DNA of 64,000 nucleotides. Origin: Acuticoccus sp. I52.16.1. GTDB lineage: Bacteria; Pseudomonadota; Alphaproteobacteria; Rhizobiales; Amorphaceae. The stretch spans positions 4,085,219 through 4,149,218 of the forward strand of contig NZ_CP094828.1 in NCBI RefSeq assembly GCF_022865125.1, read 5' to 3'. Position numbers and translations under genes: made by a program. A model generated the notes under the pieces. The model had not been told where the DNA came from and did not search any database. It was given only the letters and a program-made list of their open reading frames with translations. Shown here one piece after another: positions 26,973 to 36,355 of this stretch (positions are counted from its first letter, which is position 1; each line of letters starts with the position of its first letter).

Positions 26973-27776
26973 TCAGCTCCCGGTGAAGTTGGGCTCGCGC
27001 TTCTCGCGCATGGCGGAGATCGCCTCCTTGTGGTCGGAGGTGGCGTGGGCGAGGGCCTGCTTGGCGGCCGAGAGCTCCAACAGGGTCGCCAGGCTGACCT
27101 GGCCGGCCTCGCGCAGGAGACGCTTGGTCATGCGCACGACGTGCGGCGGGTTGACGGCGATGCGCCGGGCCAGCGACTGCGCCGCCCCGGTGAGGGCGTC
27201 CCCCGGCACGACGCGCGAGACGAGGCCGCAGGCGAGTGCCTCCTGCGCGCTGATCGGGTCGCCGGTGAGCGCCATCTCGCACGCCTTGGAGAAGCCGACG
27301 ACGCGCGGTAGCAGCCAGGCCCCGCCGTCCCCCGGCACGATGCCGACCTTGACGAAGCTCTCGGCGAAGCGGGCGTTCTCTGAGCAGATGCGCAGGTCGC
27401 ACATCAAGGCGAGGTCGCAGCCGGCACCGATGGCCGGGCCGTTGACGGCGGCGACGACCGGCACCTCGAGCGCCTCCATCACCAGCGGAATCCGCTGGAT
27501 GCCGGCGCGGTAGTTGCGCCGCGTCTGGGCGGGGAGATCGTCGGCGAGGCCGCCGGGCTGATCCATCGTCTTGAGGTTACCGCCCGACGAGAAGGCCGGG
27601 CCGGCACCCGTCAGGATGACGACGCGGGTGGCGATGTCCTTGTCCGCCTCTTCGAGCCGTTCGATCAGCGCGTCGATGAGATCGAGGTCGGAGATGGCGT
27701 TGCGCGTGTCGGGACGGTTCAGCGTGATCGTGGCGATCCCATCATCGTTGCGTTCGAAAAGGACCGGTGGGGTCAC
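26973..27776 (-). CDS. Enoyl-CoA hydratase/isomerase family protein
   Basis: A 267-residue crotonase. The oxyanion-hole segments are FSSGGNLKTM and AAVNGPAIGAGCDLALMCDLR, and AESFVKVGIVPGDGGAWLLPR carries the usual catalytic-Glu region shifted to a Gly/Asp pattern, so a simple hydratase reaction is not assured. It starts at GTG behind GGAGGAAA. It is divergent from the racemase-like gene at 27964, and the two may serve the same branched acyl-CoA pathway. It precedes cobW on the same strand but is functionally unrelated. Confidence 0.88.
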   Translation of the reverse strand: MTPPVLFERNDDGIATITLNRPDTRNAISDLDLIDALIERLEEADKDIATRVVILTGAGPAFSSGGNLKTMDQPGGLADDLPAQTRRNYRAGIQRIPLVMEALEVPVVAAVNGPAIGAGCDLALMCDLRICSENARFAESFVKVGIVPGDGGAWLLPRVVGFSKACEMALTGDPISAQEALACGLVSRVVPGDALTGAAQSLARRIAVNPPHVVRMTKRLLREAGQVSLATLLELSAAKQALAHATSDHKEAISAMREKREPNFTGS

Positions 27777-27963
27777 GGGCGGTTTCCTCCATTATGACGT
27801 CGATTTGATCCGAGGCGGTACAGCAGAGCGGGCCCGATGGCGATCCCTGCGCGCGCCGTCGTGCCGGCCACTTGCACCGGCGATGCAAAACGCGTCGGGT
27901 GAGCGAGATGGTGCTGGGGGAGATCATGCGGCAAGCCGGGTGGTGCGGTCGAGGGGGGCGGCG

Positions 27964-29070
27964 ATGACAGGGCCGCTCGCCGGGGTGAAGGTGGTGGAAT
28001 TCGCGGCGATCGGGCCGGTGCCGCTGGCGGGCATGCTGCTGGCGGACCTCGGAGCGGACGTGGTGCGCGTCGAGCGGGCGGGGGTCGAGCGGCTGGACCC
28101 GGACGACATCGCCGCGCGCGGGCGGCGCTTCGTGAGCCTCGACCTGAAGGATCCGGCCGGGGTCGACGCGGCGTTGCGGTTGCTGGCGGCGACCGACGTC
28201 CTGATGGAGGGCTTCCGGCCGGGAGTGATGGAGCGGTTGGGGTTGGGGCCGGATGTGGTGGCGGCACGCAACCGGCGTCTGGTGTACGGGCGCATGACGG
28301 GCTGGGGGCAGGACGGGCCGCTGGCGCAGTCGGTCGGGCACGACATCAACTATATCGCGTTGACCGGAGCGCTGGCGGCGATCGGGCCGGCCGAGGCGCC
28401 GGTGCCGCCGCTGAACCTGGTGGGCGACTATGCCGGCGGCACGATGTACCTGGTGATGGGGATCCTGGCGGCGCTGGTGGAGCGCGACAGGTCGGGCCGC
28501 GGACAGGTGATCGACTGCGCCATGTGCGACAGCGTGCCGGGATTGCTGACGCTGTTCCACACGATGGCGCGCAAGGGCGTCTTGGACGAGGCGCGCCAGG
28601 CGAACATGCTGGACGGAGGCGCGCATTTTTACGGCACTTACGCGTGCGCCGACGGGCTGTTCCTGTCGGTCGGGGCGATCGAGCCGCAGTTCTATCGCGC
28701 GTTGCGGCGGCTGGCGGGGTTCGAGGACGATGCCTTCGACGCGCAGTGGGACAAGGCGGCGTGGCCGGAATTGCGGGCGCGGATGGCGGCGGCCTTCCGG
28801 TCCAGGCCGCGGGCGGAATGGTGTGCGCTGCTGGAGGGGACGGATGCCTGCGTCGCCCCGGTGCTGACGATGAGCGAGGCGCCGCGGCACCCGCACATGG
28901 CCGCGCGCGGGGCGTTCGTGGAGCGGGACGGGAAGATCGAGGCGGCGCCCGCGCCGCGGTTCTCGCGCACGGCGCCGACGTTGCCGCCGCGCCCGCCGGC
29001 GGCGCCCGACGCGGTGGACGCGGTGCTCGCCGGTTGGGCGGCGGACCCGCCGGCGGCGACGGACGATTAG
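27964..29070 (+). CDS. CaiB/BaiF CoA-transferase family, alpha-methylacyl-CoA racemase-like
   Basis: A 368-residue family III CoA-transferase fold protein. GHDINYIALTGAL and PLNLVGDYAGGTMYLVMGI carry the His and Asp that act as acid/base in alpha-methylacyl-CoA racemases. SPF-type CoA contacts and VYGRMTGWGQDGPLA are also typical. The reaction would invert the 2-methyl branch of acyl-CoA esters. It is divergently arranged with an enoyl-CoA hydratase gene, consistent with branched-chain lipid or sterol side-chain breakdown. A transferase activity remains possible. Confidence 0.85.
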   Translation: MTGPLAGVKVVEFAAIGPVPLAGMLLADLGADVVRVERAGVERLDPDDIAARGRRFVSLDLKDPAGVDAALRLLAATDVLMEGFRPGVMERLGLGPDVVAARNRRLVYGRMTGWGQDGPLAQSVGHDINYIALTGALAAIGPAEAPVPPLNLVGDYAGGTMYLVMGILAALVERDRSGRGQVIDCAMCDSVPGLLTLFHTMARKGVLDEARQANMLDGGAHFYGTYACADGLFLSVGAIEPQFYRALRRLAGFEDDAFDAQWDKAAWPELRARMAAAFRSRPRAEWCALLEGTDACVAPVLTMSEAPRHPHMAARGAFVERDGKIEAAPAPRFSRTAPTLPPRPPAAPDAVDAVLAGWAADPPAATDD

Positions 29071-29248
29071 CGGCTGCGCCCGGCGCTCCAGGAGCGGCGC
29101 CGCAGGCCCGGACGCGGCGGCCCCGGCGGCGTTTCGCTTCGATCGCCAGTAATTTGCTTTCGCTGCGATGGAACGGAAGGAGGCCGCCAGACCTATCTTT
29201 TCAGGGTGGTTTCACCTAGTTAGCGTCGCGAACAGGGAAGAGCGCTTC

Positions 29249-31024
29249 ATGTGTGGCATCTGCGGCGAGGTGCGGTTTGACGGTGCGGCGGCTTCGGTCC
29301 CGGCCGTGGTCAAGATGGCGGACGCGATGGCACCGCGCGGGCCGGACGGGGCGGGCATTCTGGCTCGCGATCGGTTCGCCTTCGGCCATCGCCGGCTGAC
29401 GATCATCGACCTTTCGGTCCGCTCGTCACAACCGATGACGGACCCGGAGCTGGGCCTGTCGATCGTCTTCAACGGCTGCATCTACAATTATCCGGAACTT
29501 CGGCAGGAGCTGGAGGGGAAGGGCTATCGCTTCTTCTCCTCGGGCGACACGGAGGTGATCCTCAAGGCCTACCATGCCTGGGGCATCGACTGCGTGAAGC
29601 GCTTCCACGGCATGTTCGCGTTCGTGATCCACGAGCGGGAGTCGAACCGTGTGGTGATGGGGCGCGACCGCTTCGGGATCAAGCCGTTCTATTATGCCGA
29701 GGGGCCGAAGTGGATCCGCTTCGCCTCCTCGCTGCAGGCGATTCTGGCGGCGGGGGAGGTCGACACCGCGATCGATCCGGTGGCGCTCAACCACTACATG
29801 TCGTTCCATGCCGTGGTGCCGCCGCCGCGCACGATCCTGGCGGGTGTGCGCAAGCTGCCGCCGGCGACGGTGCGGGTGTACGAGCCGAACGGGGAATCGA
29901 AGGACACCGTCTACTGGCGCGTCTCCTACGATCGGACGGCCGACGACCTGAAGGTGACGGCCGAAGAGTGGCGCGACCGGGTGATGGCGGCGCTGAAGCT
30001 GGCGGTCGACCGGCGCATGGTGGCGGACGTCCCGGTGGGGGTTCTGCTGTCGGGCGGGGTCGACTCTTCGGTCATCGTGGCGCTGCTGGCGCAGGCCGGG
30101 CAGAAAGACCTGAAGACTTTCTCGATCGGCTTCGAGGACGCGCACGGCGAGGTCGGCAACGAGTTCGAATTCTCCGACATCATCGCCGAGAAGTTCGGCA
30201 CCGACCATCACCGCATCCACGTGCCGTCGGCGGAGATGCTGGAGAACCTGCCGTTCGCGGTGAACGCGATGCCGGAGCCGATGGTGTCGTACGACAATAT
30301 CGGCTTCTTCCTCCTGTCGCGGGAGGTGGCCAAGCAGATCAAGGTGGTGCAGTCCGGCCAGGGGGCGGACGAGATCTTCGGCGGCTATCACTGGTACCCG
30401 CCGATGGCCTCGGCCAACGACCCGCTGGCGGCCTACTCGAAGGCTTTCTTCGACCGCGACTATGCGCGGATGAAGGGCGAGATCGCCTCGCCCTACCTCG
30501 CCGACCACGACGCAGCCCTCGACTTCGTGCGCGAGCAGTTCGCCATTCCGGGCGCGGACGATCCGGTCGACAAGGCGCTGCGGATCGATTCGACGGTCAT
30601 GCTCGTTGACGATCCGGTGAAGCGGGTCGACGCGATGACGATGGCGTGGGGTCTGGAAGCGCGGGTGCCGTTCCTCGACCACGAGCTGTGCGAGCTGGCG
30701 GCACGCATCCCGCCGGATCACAAGTTGAAGGAGGGCGGCAAGGGGGTCCTCAAGGATGTGGCGCGGCAGCTCGTCCCGCACGAGATCATCGATCGCAAGA
30801 AGGGGTACTTCCCCGTCCCGGCGCTGAAATACATTTCGGGGCCGGTCAAAGACATGGTCGAGGACGTGCTCGGCGCCTCGGCCGCCAAAACACGTGGGTT
30901 GTTCAACCAGTCATATTTGGACAAGCTGCTTGCAGATCCGCCGGCCCACATTACGCCGCTTCGTGGCTCGGAACTCTGGCAGGTTGCGCTCCTGGAGATG
31001 TGGTTGCAGTCCCATCGGATCTGA
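29249..31024 (+). CDS. asnO: N-acetylglutaminylglutamine amidotransferase (asparagine-synthase-like)
   Basis: A 591-residue glutamine-dependent amidotransferase. Cys2 (MCGICGE) is the glutaminase nucleophile. RGPDGAG, NGCIYNYPELR and GDTEVIL complete the N-terminal domain. The synthetase domain has the PP-loop LLSGGVDSSVI and GQGADEIFGGY. Followed directly by ngg and an M42 peptidase, it forms the locus that makes N-acetylglutaminylglutamine amide, a dipeptide osmolyte of rhizobia and marine proteobacteria; this enzyme adds the terminal amide. ATG 29249 is fixed by the need for Cys at position 2. AGGGAAGAG is the ribosome site. Confidence 0.93.
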   Translation: MCGICGEVRFDGAAASVPAVVKMADAMAPRGPDGAGILARDRFAFGHRRLTIIDLSVRSSQPMTDPELGLSIVFNGCIYNYPELRQELEGKGYRFFSSGDTEVILKAYHAWGIDCVKRFHGMFAFVIHERESNRVVMGRDRFGIKPFYYAEGPKWIRFASSLQAILAAGEVDTAIDPVALNHYMSFHAVVPPPRTILAGVRKLPPATVRVYEPNGESKDTVYWRVSYDRTADDLKVTAEEWRDRVMAALKLAVDRRMVADVPVGVLLSGGVDSSVIVALLAQAGQKDLKTFSIGFEDAHGEVGNEFEFSDIIAEKFGTDHHRIHVPSAEMLENLPFAVNAMPEPMVSYDNIGFFLLSREVAKQIKVVQSGQGADEIFGGYHWYPPMASANDPLAAYSKAFFDRDYARMKGEIASPYLADHDAALDFVREQFAIPGADDPVDKALRIDSTVMLVDDPVKRVDAMTMAWGLEARVPFLDHELCELAARIPPDHKLKEGGKGVLKDVARQLVPHEIIDRKKGYFPVPALKYISGPVKDMVEDVLGASAAKTRGLFNQSYLDKLLADPPAHITPLRGSELWQVALLEMWLQSHRI

Positions 31025-31032
31025 GGGTTTGA

Positions 31033-32796
31033 ATGTCCGAAGTTGCTGAGGTGGTGACAGGTCGCGACGATACAGAGGCAACCTCCCCGCGGACCGCGGA
31101 GACGACCAACGTCTCGCTGGACTGCGGATGGGGGACTCTGCACTTCGCAGACACCTATGAGTCGGCGACGGTCCTGGCCGGTGCCATGCGCGACGAGGGC
31201 CCCGGGCGGCGGGACATCGCGTTCTACGTCGAAGAGCCGCACGTGATGCTGTCGGCGGCACCGCTGGAGTTGTTCCTCGACCCCAGCCACGCCTTCCGCC
31301 TGCCGCTGGCGAACTACCAGCCGACCGACCGCAGGCCGGAGGGGTATATCGTTCGCCGGCTGGCCAACGAGGAAGACGCCGAGGCGGTCAACCGCATCTA
31401 TTCCGCGCGTGGAATGGTGCCGGTGCGACCCGACTTCTTCTGGCGCCGGCGGGACTCGCGCGCGTTCACCTACCTGGTGGCGGAGGACGAGGTGACCGGG
31501 TCGATCATCGGCACGGTGACGGGGATCGACCATGCGCGCGCCTTCGGCGACAAGCGTCAGGGCACCTCGCTGTGGTGTCTTGCGGTGGATCCGCAGACGC
31601 GGTGCTCCGGGGTCGGCGAAGCGCTGGTGCGGCGTCTGGCCGAGATCTTCCAGGAGCGCGGCTGCTCGACGCTCGATCTTTCGGTACTGCACGACAACGA
31701 GTTGGCGATCCAGCTCTACGAGAAGCTCGGCTTCGAGCGGTTGAACGTCTATACGATCAAGCGCAAGAATCCGATCAACGAGCGGCTTTTCGCCGGGCCG
31801 GCGCCGGAGGTGGACCTGAACCCGTACGCGCGCATCATCGTGGAAGAGGCGCGGCGCCGCGGGATCGACGTCGAGCTGATCTCCGAGGAGCACGGCTATT
31901 TCCGGCTGACCTATGGCGGCCGTTCGATCAAGTGCCGCGAGTCGCTGTCGGAGATGACGAGCGCGGTGGCGATGTCGATCTGCGACGACAAGTCGGTGAC
32001 GCGGGCGATCGTCTCGGCCGCGGGGATCGACGTTCCGGACGAGATCGAGGCGGCGAGCGCGGACGACGTGCGCACGATGTTCGAGCGGCACGAGAAGCTT
32101 GTGATCAAGCCGGCGCGGGGCGAGCAGGGTCGCGGCATCGCCGTCGGTCTCACTCGGGACGACGACATCGACGCCGCGTTCAAGCGCGCGCAGGAGGTGT
32201 GCGAGCGCGTCCTCGTCGAGGAGTTCTGCGAGGGGGACGACCTGCGCCTCGTCGTGATCGACCATCGCGTGGTGGCGGCGGCGGTGCGGCGTGCGGCGCG
32301 CATCTTCGGCGACGGGCACTCGACGACGCGCGAGCTGATCGCCAAGCAGAGCCGGCGGCGTGCGGCGGCGACGGGGGGCGAAGCGTCGATCCCGATGGAC
32401 GGCGAGACCGAGCGCTGCCTGCGCCTGGAGGGCCTGACGTGGGACGACGTCCCGGAGGAGGGGCGTGAGATCCAGGTACGCCGGACGGCGAACCTCCACA
32501 CCGGCGGGACGATCCACGACGTGACCGACCACGTGCATCCGACCCTCGTGGACGCTGCGGTGAAGGTCTCGCGCGCGGTGGATATTCCTGTGGTCGGCGT
32601 CGATCTCCTGGTGCCATCCCACCTCGGGGCGAAGTACAAGTTCATCGAGGCGAACGAGCGTCCGGGGCTGGCCAACCACGAGCCGCAGCCGACCGCCGAG
32701 CGTTTCATCGACCTGCTGTTCCCGCAGTCCATTCCACATGCGGCGCGGCAGGCATCGCGCAATCCGTCCGACACGGGGGAACAGTGTCCCGCCTGA
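31033..32796 (+). CDS. ngg: N-acetylglutaminylglutamine synthetase (GNAT plus ATP-grasp)
   Basis: A 587-residue two-domain enzyme. After a variable N terminus, residues of about 110-250 form a GNAT acetyltransferase (LWCLAVDPQTRCSGVGEALVRRL). About 270-570 form an ATP-grasp ligase (KLVIKPARGEQGRGIAVGL, EEFCEGDDLRLVVID, KFIEANERPGL). The pair acetylates one glutamine and joins it to another, giving the dipeptide that AsnO amidates. The ATG follows the asnO stop by eight bases, and the 3' end overlaps the peptidase start by 13 bases. Osmotic induction is expected from the pathway but no regulator site was recognised. Confidence 0.93.
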   Translation: MSEVAEVVTGRDDTEATSPRTAETTNVSLDCGWGTLHFADTYESATVLAGAMRDEGPGRRDIAFYVEEPHVMLSAAPLELFLDPSHAFRLPLANYQPTDRRPEGYIVRRLANEEDAEAVNRIYSARGMVPVRPDFFWRRRDSRAFTYLVAEDEVTGSIIGTVTGIDHARAFGDKRQGTSLWCLAVDPQTRCSGVGEALVRRLAEIFQERGCSTLDLSVLHDNELAIQLYEKLGFERLNVYTIKRKNPINERLFAGPAPEVDLNPYARIIVEEARRRGIDVELISEEHGYFRLTYGGRSIKCRESLSEMTSAVAMSICDDKSVTRAIVSAAGIDVPDEIEAASADDVRTMFERHEKLVIKPARGEQGRGIAVGLTRDDDIDAAFKRAQEVCERVLVEEFCEGDDLRLVVIDHRVVAAAVRRAARIFGDGHSTTRELIAKQSRRRAAATGGEASIPMDGETERCLRLEGLTWDDVPEEGREIQVRRTANLHTGGTIHDVTDHVHPTLVDAAVKVSRAVDIPVVGVDLLVPSHLGAKYKFIEANERPGLANHEPQPTAERFIDLLFPQSIPHAARQASRNPSDTGEQCPA

Positions 32797-33935
32797 CGAT
32801 CGACACCGTCTACCTGAAAGATACGCTCGCGGAGCTTCTCTCGATCGCGTCGCCCACGGGGTATACCGATACCATCGTGCGCGCGGCGGTCGGCGAGCTG
32901 CGGCGGCTCGGGCTGGAGATGGAGATCACCCGCCGCGGGGCGATCCGCGCGCGCCTGCCGGGCAAGAGCCCACTCGGGGCGCGGGCGATGATCGCCCACC
33001 TCGACACGCTGGGCGCACAGGTGAAGATGCTGAAGCCCAACGGGCGGCTGGAGCTGGTGCCGGTGGGCAACTGGTCGGCCCGCTTCGCGGAGGGCGCGCG
33101 CACGACGATCTTTACCGACAAGGGGGCCTACCGCGGCACGATCCTGCCGCTTAAGGCGTCCGGCCACACGTTCAACGAGGAAGTCGACACGCAGCCGGTC
33201 TCCTGGAGCAACGTGGAGCTGCGCGTCGACGCGATCATCAAGGACAACTACGACCTCGAGCGGCTGGGGTTCGCGGTGGGCGACCTCATCGCCATCGACC
33301 CGTCGCCGGAGTTCACCGACAACGACTTCATCGTGTCACGCCATCTCGACGACAAGGCGGGGGTGGCGCTGCTGTTCGCGACGATGGAGGCGCTGGTGCG
33401 GGCCGAGGCCGAGCTGCCGGTGGACCTGTTCTTCATCTTCTCGATCGCCGAGGAGATCGGCATTGGCGGCGCATCGGTGCTGACGGACGACATCGCCTCC
33501 CTGATCACCATCGACAACGGGACGACCGCGCCGGGGCAGAACTCGAGCGAGTTCGGCGTGACGATCGGCATGGCGGACCAGGCGGGGCCGTTCGACTGGC
33601 ATTTGACGCAGAAGCTGGTGAAGCTCTGCGAAGAAAATGACATCCGTTATCAGAAGGATATATTCAAATATTATCGGTCGGATTCGGCCGCCGCGCTGGA
33701 GGCGGGATATGACGTCCGCACCGCGCTCGTGACGTTCGGTGTCGATGCATCTCATGGTTATGAACGGATCCACATGCACGCGCTCCGCTCCATCGCCGAA
33801 CTTTTGACGGCGTATGCGGTGAGCCCGGTGGAGATCGGTCGCGATCGTGAGATGATGGGCTCCATCGCTGGTTTCCCGACACAGCCGATGGAAGATGCCG
33901 ACGTGTTTCCCCGTCCCGTAAAGCCGCAGGTCTAG
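32784..33935 (+). CDS. NAGGN-system M42-family metallopeptidase
   Basis: A 383-residue co-catalytic zinc peptidase. Ligand motifs visible are AHLDT, SRHLDDKAGVALLFA with the bridging Asp, AEEIGIGGAS with the catalytic Glu, and the C-terminal DASHGYERIHMHAL His. This third member is consistently found with asnO and ngg, and may hydrolyse the osmolyte when stress ends, though its role is not established to my knowledge. The GTG start lies inside the end of ngg. Bases around 33630-33680 are far more AT-rich than the rest of the gene, although the protein remains family-like there. Confidence 0.88.
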   Translation: MSRLTIDTVYLKDTLAELLSIASPTGYTDTIVRAAVGELRRLGLEMEITRRGAIRARLPGKSPLGARAMIAHLDTLGAQVKMLKPNGRLELVPVGNWSARFAEGARTTIFTDKGAYRGTILPLKASGHTFNEEVDTQPVSWSNVELRVDAIIKDNYDLERLGFAVGDLIAIDPSPEFTDNDFIVSRHLDDKAGVALLFATMEALVRAEAELPVDLFFIFSIAEEIGIGGASVLTDDIASLITIDNGTTAPGQNSSEFGVTIGMADQAGPFDWHLTQKLVKLCEENDIRYQKDIFKYYRSDSAAALEAGYDVRTALVTFGVDASHGYERIHMHALRSIAELLTAYAVSPVEIGRDREMMGSIAGFPTQPMEDADVFPRPVKPQV

Positions 33936-35182
33936 TGGAGACGATAACGACAACCGACGCGCTCGCCGCACTGTGCGAGCGCCTTTCGTCGGCGCCCTTC
34001 GTGACGGTCGACACGGAGTTTCTCCGTGAGACGACGTTCTGGCCGAAGCTGTGCCTGGTGCAGATTGCCTCGATGGACGAGGCGGCGCTGATCGATCCGC
34101 TGGCGGATGGGATCTCGCTGGAACCCTTGTTCAAGCTCCTCGGCGACGAGAGCGTGATGAAGGTGTTCCATGCCGCGCGACAGGACGTGGAGATCTTCCA
34201 CCACCTGTCCGGTCAGGTGCCCAAGCCGCTGTTCGACACGCAGGTCGCCGCGATGGTGTGCGGCTTCGGCGACTCGGTCGCCTACGACCAGATCGTGCAA
34301 CGGGTGACGGGCGAGATCGTGGACAAGTCGAGCCGGTTCACGGACTGGTCGGCGCGGCCGCTGAGCGAGGCGCAGCTGGCCTATGCGCTGGCGGACGTGA
34401 CGCATCTGCGGCTCGTCTACATCCACCTGCGCGACACGCTGGCGGAGAAGTCGCGCACGGACTGGGTGTCGGAGGAGATGGCGCTGCTCGCCTCGCCCGA
34501 GACCTACGACCTGAAGCCGGAGGACGCGTGGAAGCGGCTCAAGGCGCGAGCACGTCAGCCGGTGGAGCTGGCGGTACTGCAGGAGCTGGCGGCGCTGCGC
34601 GAGCGTGAGGCGCGCGAGCGCGACGTGCCGCGCAACCGGGTGATGAAGGACGACGCGATCTACGAGCTGGCGTTGCAACGGCCGCGCTCGGCTGCGGCGA
34701 TGGGCAAGCTGCGCGCAGTGCCGAAGGGGTTCGAGCGCTCGCGGCTGGGGCAGGCGACGATGGCGGTGATCGAGGAGGTGATGGCGCGGCCGGCCGACAC
34801 GCTCCCGACGCTGCCGAAGCGCAAGCCCAGCATCGAGGGCGCCAGCTCGGCGGTCGAGCTGATGAAAGTGCTCCTGAAGCTGTCGGCGGAGGCGCACGGG
34901 GTCGCACCGAAGGTGCTGGCCACCGTGGACGATCTGGAGGCGATCGTCGCCGGGCAGGACGCCCCGGCGCTGTCGGGCTGGCGGCGTCAGGTGTTCGGCG
35001 AGGCGGCGTTGCAGTTGCGCGCGGGCGAGATCGGCATCGCATTCGACGGGCGCAAGCTGAAGACGATCGACTGCGAGCGGCCCGTGAACCCGGTTCCGGC
35101 CGGGGCGGGCGGGCGCGGGCGGCGCCGGCGCAAGCGCGCGGAGGACACGGATCCGGACGATACCGTCGGCGTCAGCGAGTAG
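33935..35182 (+). CDS. rnd: Ribonuclease D
   Basis: A 415-residue 3'-5' exoribonuclease involved in tRNA end trimming. The DEDDy catalytic residues are seen in VDTEFLRE, HAARQDVEIF, and Y-A-L-A-DVTHL. Two HRDC-like helical regions follow (about residues 210-290 and 300-380). The C terminus is a basic RGRRRRKRAE tail followed by acidic residues. The GTG start shares a base with the stop of the M42 peptidase gene, so rnd is translated as part of the osmolyte operon even though its function is unrelated. Confidence 0.94.
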   Translation: METITTTDALAALCERLSSAPFVTVDTEFLRETTFWPKLCLVQIASMDEAALIDPLADGISLEPLFKLLGDESVMKVFHAARQDVEIFHHLSGQVPKPLFDTQVAAMVCGFGDSVAYDQIVQRVTGEIVDKSSRFTDWSARPLSEAQLAYALADVTHLRLVYIHLRDTLAEKSRTDWVSEEMALLASPETYDLKPEDAWKRLKARARQPVELAVLQELAALREREARERDVPRNRVMKDDAIYELALQRPRSAAAMGKLRAVPKGFERSRLGQATMAVIEEVMARPADTLPTLPKRKPSIEGASSAVELMKVLLKLSAEAHGVAPKVLATVDDLEAIVAGQDAPALSGWRRQVFGEAALQLRAGEIGIAFDGRKLKTIDCERPVNPVPAGAGGRGRRRRKRAEDTDPDDTVGVSE

Positions 35183-35191
35183 CACGGGGCG

Positions 35192-35219
35192 AAAAGGCGC
35201 CCCTCCGCGGGGAGGGGCG
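35192..35219 (-). terminator. Terminator of gpt at the rnd/gpt junction
   Basis: Nine-base arms CGCCCCTCC (35198-35206) and GGAGGGGCG (35211-35219) enclose a four-base loop. On the reverse strand the hairpin is followed by CCTTTTCG, so it serves gpt better than rnd. Confidence 0.6.
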
Positions 35220-35227
35220 GGCGCGGC

Positions 35228-35725
35228 TCAGATCGGGCCGCGGATCGGCGGCTGAAACGAGTAGCCGAGGTCCCAGGGGAAGTAGATCCAGGTGTCCTGG
35301 CTGACTTCGGTGACGAAGGTGTCGACCTGGGGCCGGCCGCTCGGCTTGGCGTAGACGGTTGCCACGTGGACGTTGGGCAGCTTCTCGCGCACGAGCTTGG
35401 CGGTCTTGCCGGTGTCCACCAGGTCGTCGACGATCAGGATCTTCTTGGGGTCCATGTCGGTGACGTTGCTGGCGACGTCCTTCAGGACGTCCAGCGTCTC
35501 GAGCTGCTTGAACTCGCCGTAGGAGACGATGCAGATCGTGTCGATGATACGCACGCCCAGCTCGCGGGCGACGATGGCGCTCGGGACGAGGCCGCCGCGG
35601 GTGATGCAGACGATCGCCTCGAACGGGCCGTGCCCGTTCAGCCGCCACGCGAGGGCGCGACAGTCGCGATGGAACTGGTCCCAAGAGACCGGAAAGGCTT
35701 TTTCGGGAAGCTTTTGGTCAGTCAT
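35228..35725 (-). CDS. gpt: Xanthine phosphoribosyltransferase
   Basis: A 165-residue purine-salvage enzyme that joins PRPP to xanthine or guanine. The PRPP-binding motif [16 protein letters not shown] is intact, [18 protein letters not shown] precedes it, and [15 protein letters not shown] matches the C-terminal purine-binding loop of Gpt. Length and start are standard. It is convergent with rnd. The gene upstream on the same strand is the DUF5330 protein, 42 bases away. Confidence 0.93.
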   Translation of the reverse strand: MTDQKLPEKAFPVSWDQFHRDCRALAWRLNGHGPFEAIVCITRGGLVPSAIVARELGVRIIDTICIVSYGEFKQLETLDVLKDVASNVTDMDPKKILIVDDLVDTGKTAKLVREKLPNVHVATVYAKPSGRPQVDTFVTEVSQDTWIYFPWDLGYSFQPPIRGPI

Positions 35726-35767
35726 GATGTCGCGTCGCCCCGAGCGGGCCCTTTGTCAAGTACCATG

Positions 35768-36178
35768 CTAATTGCCGTGGCCGGCGAAGGCGGCCTTGCG
35801 GGCCTGGGCCGTGGCGGCGGCCGATGTCGCGGTGGGTTCGGCTGGCGGCTGGCCGATGGTGAACGGAATGGCCTGGACCTTCTTCGGGCCCTCGTTGACG
35901 GCGGTCTGCCGGGCCGGGCTGAGGGCGCGGTCCGAGGCGGTCAGCGCGCTGGGATCGGTGGCCGAGCCGATGCTGCCGATCAGCGAGAAGAGCGCTTGCC
36001 GGGTTTGCTGGACGAAGCGTGCGCCGTCGTCGCAGGCTTCGGGGCGGCGGTCGCAGAAGCTCATGACATCCGCGGTGGCCGCGCGGATCACACCGCTGAC
36101 CGGTGAGTTCGGCGCGATCATCGGCAGACCGGCGATCACCAGGATCCCGAGGAGGATGAGCTTGAAGATCAGCTTCAT
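35768..36178 (-). CDS. DUF5330-like small secreted or membrane-anchored protein
   Basis: A 136-residue protein. The first 25 residues are a hydrophobic leader (MKLIFKLILLGILVIAGLP). A short region A-A-T-A-DVMSFCDRRPEACDDG follows, with the two cysteines and acidic turn typical of the DUF5330 family of Hyphomicrobiales. The C-terminal third is Pro/Ala/Thr-rich and probably disordered. A much longer open frame on this strand (to 37195) is a shadow of forward-strand genes. Function is unknown. It is divergent from the peptidoglycan-binding protein at 36356, which may hint at an envelope role. Confidence 0.75.
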   Translation of the reverse strand: MKLIFKLILLGILVIAGLPMIAPNSPVSGVIRAATADVMSFCDRRPEACDDGARFVQQTRQALFSLIGSIGSATDPSALTASDRALSPARQTAVNEGPKKVQAIPFTIGQPPAEPTATSAAATAQARKAAFAGHGN

Positions 36179-36355
36179 GATCTGGCTCCGAGGTTCGTAC
36201 TGTGGCGCGGATGGTACGCGGTGCGGGTAACAGCGCGGTTCGCAGCGTTGCGCGGATTGTGCGGTCCTCGGTGAGGGGAAGTTTAACATCCTTTTCATCG
36301 GTTTGGCCGAGGGTCTTGTCCGAGGAGGACCACGACCCTGGCTATTCGCGATCAC

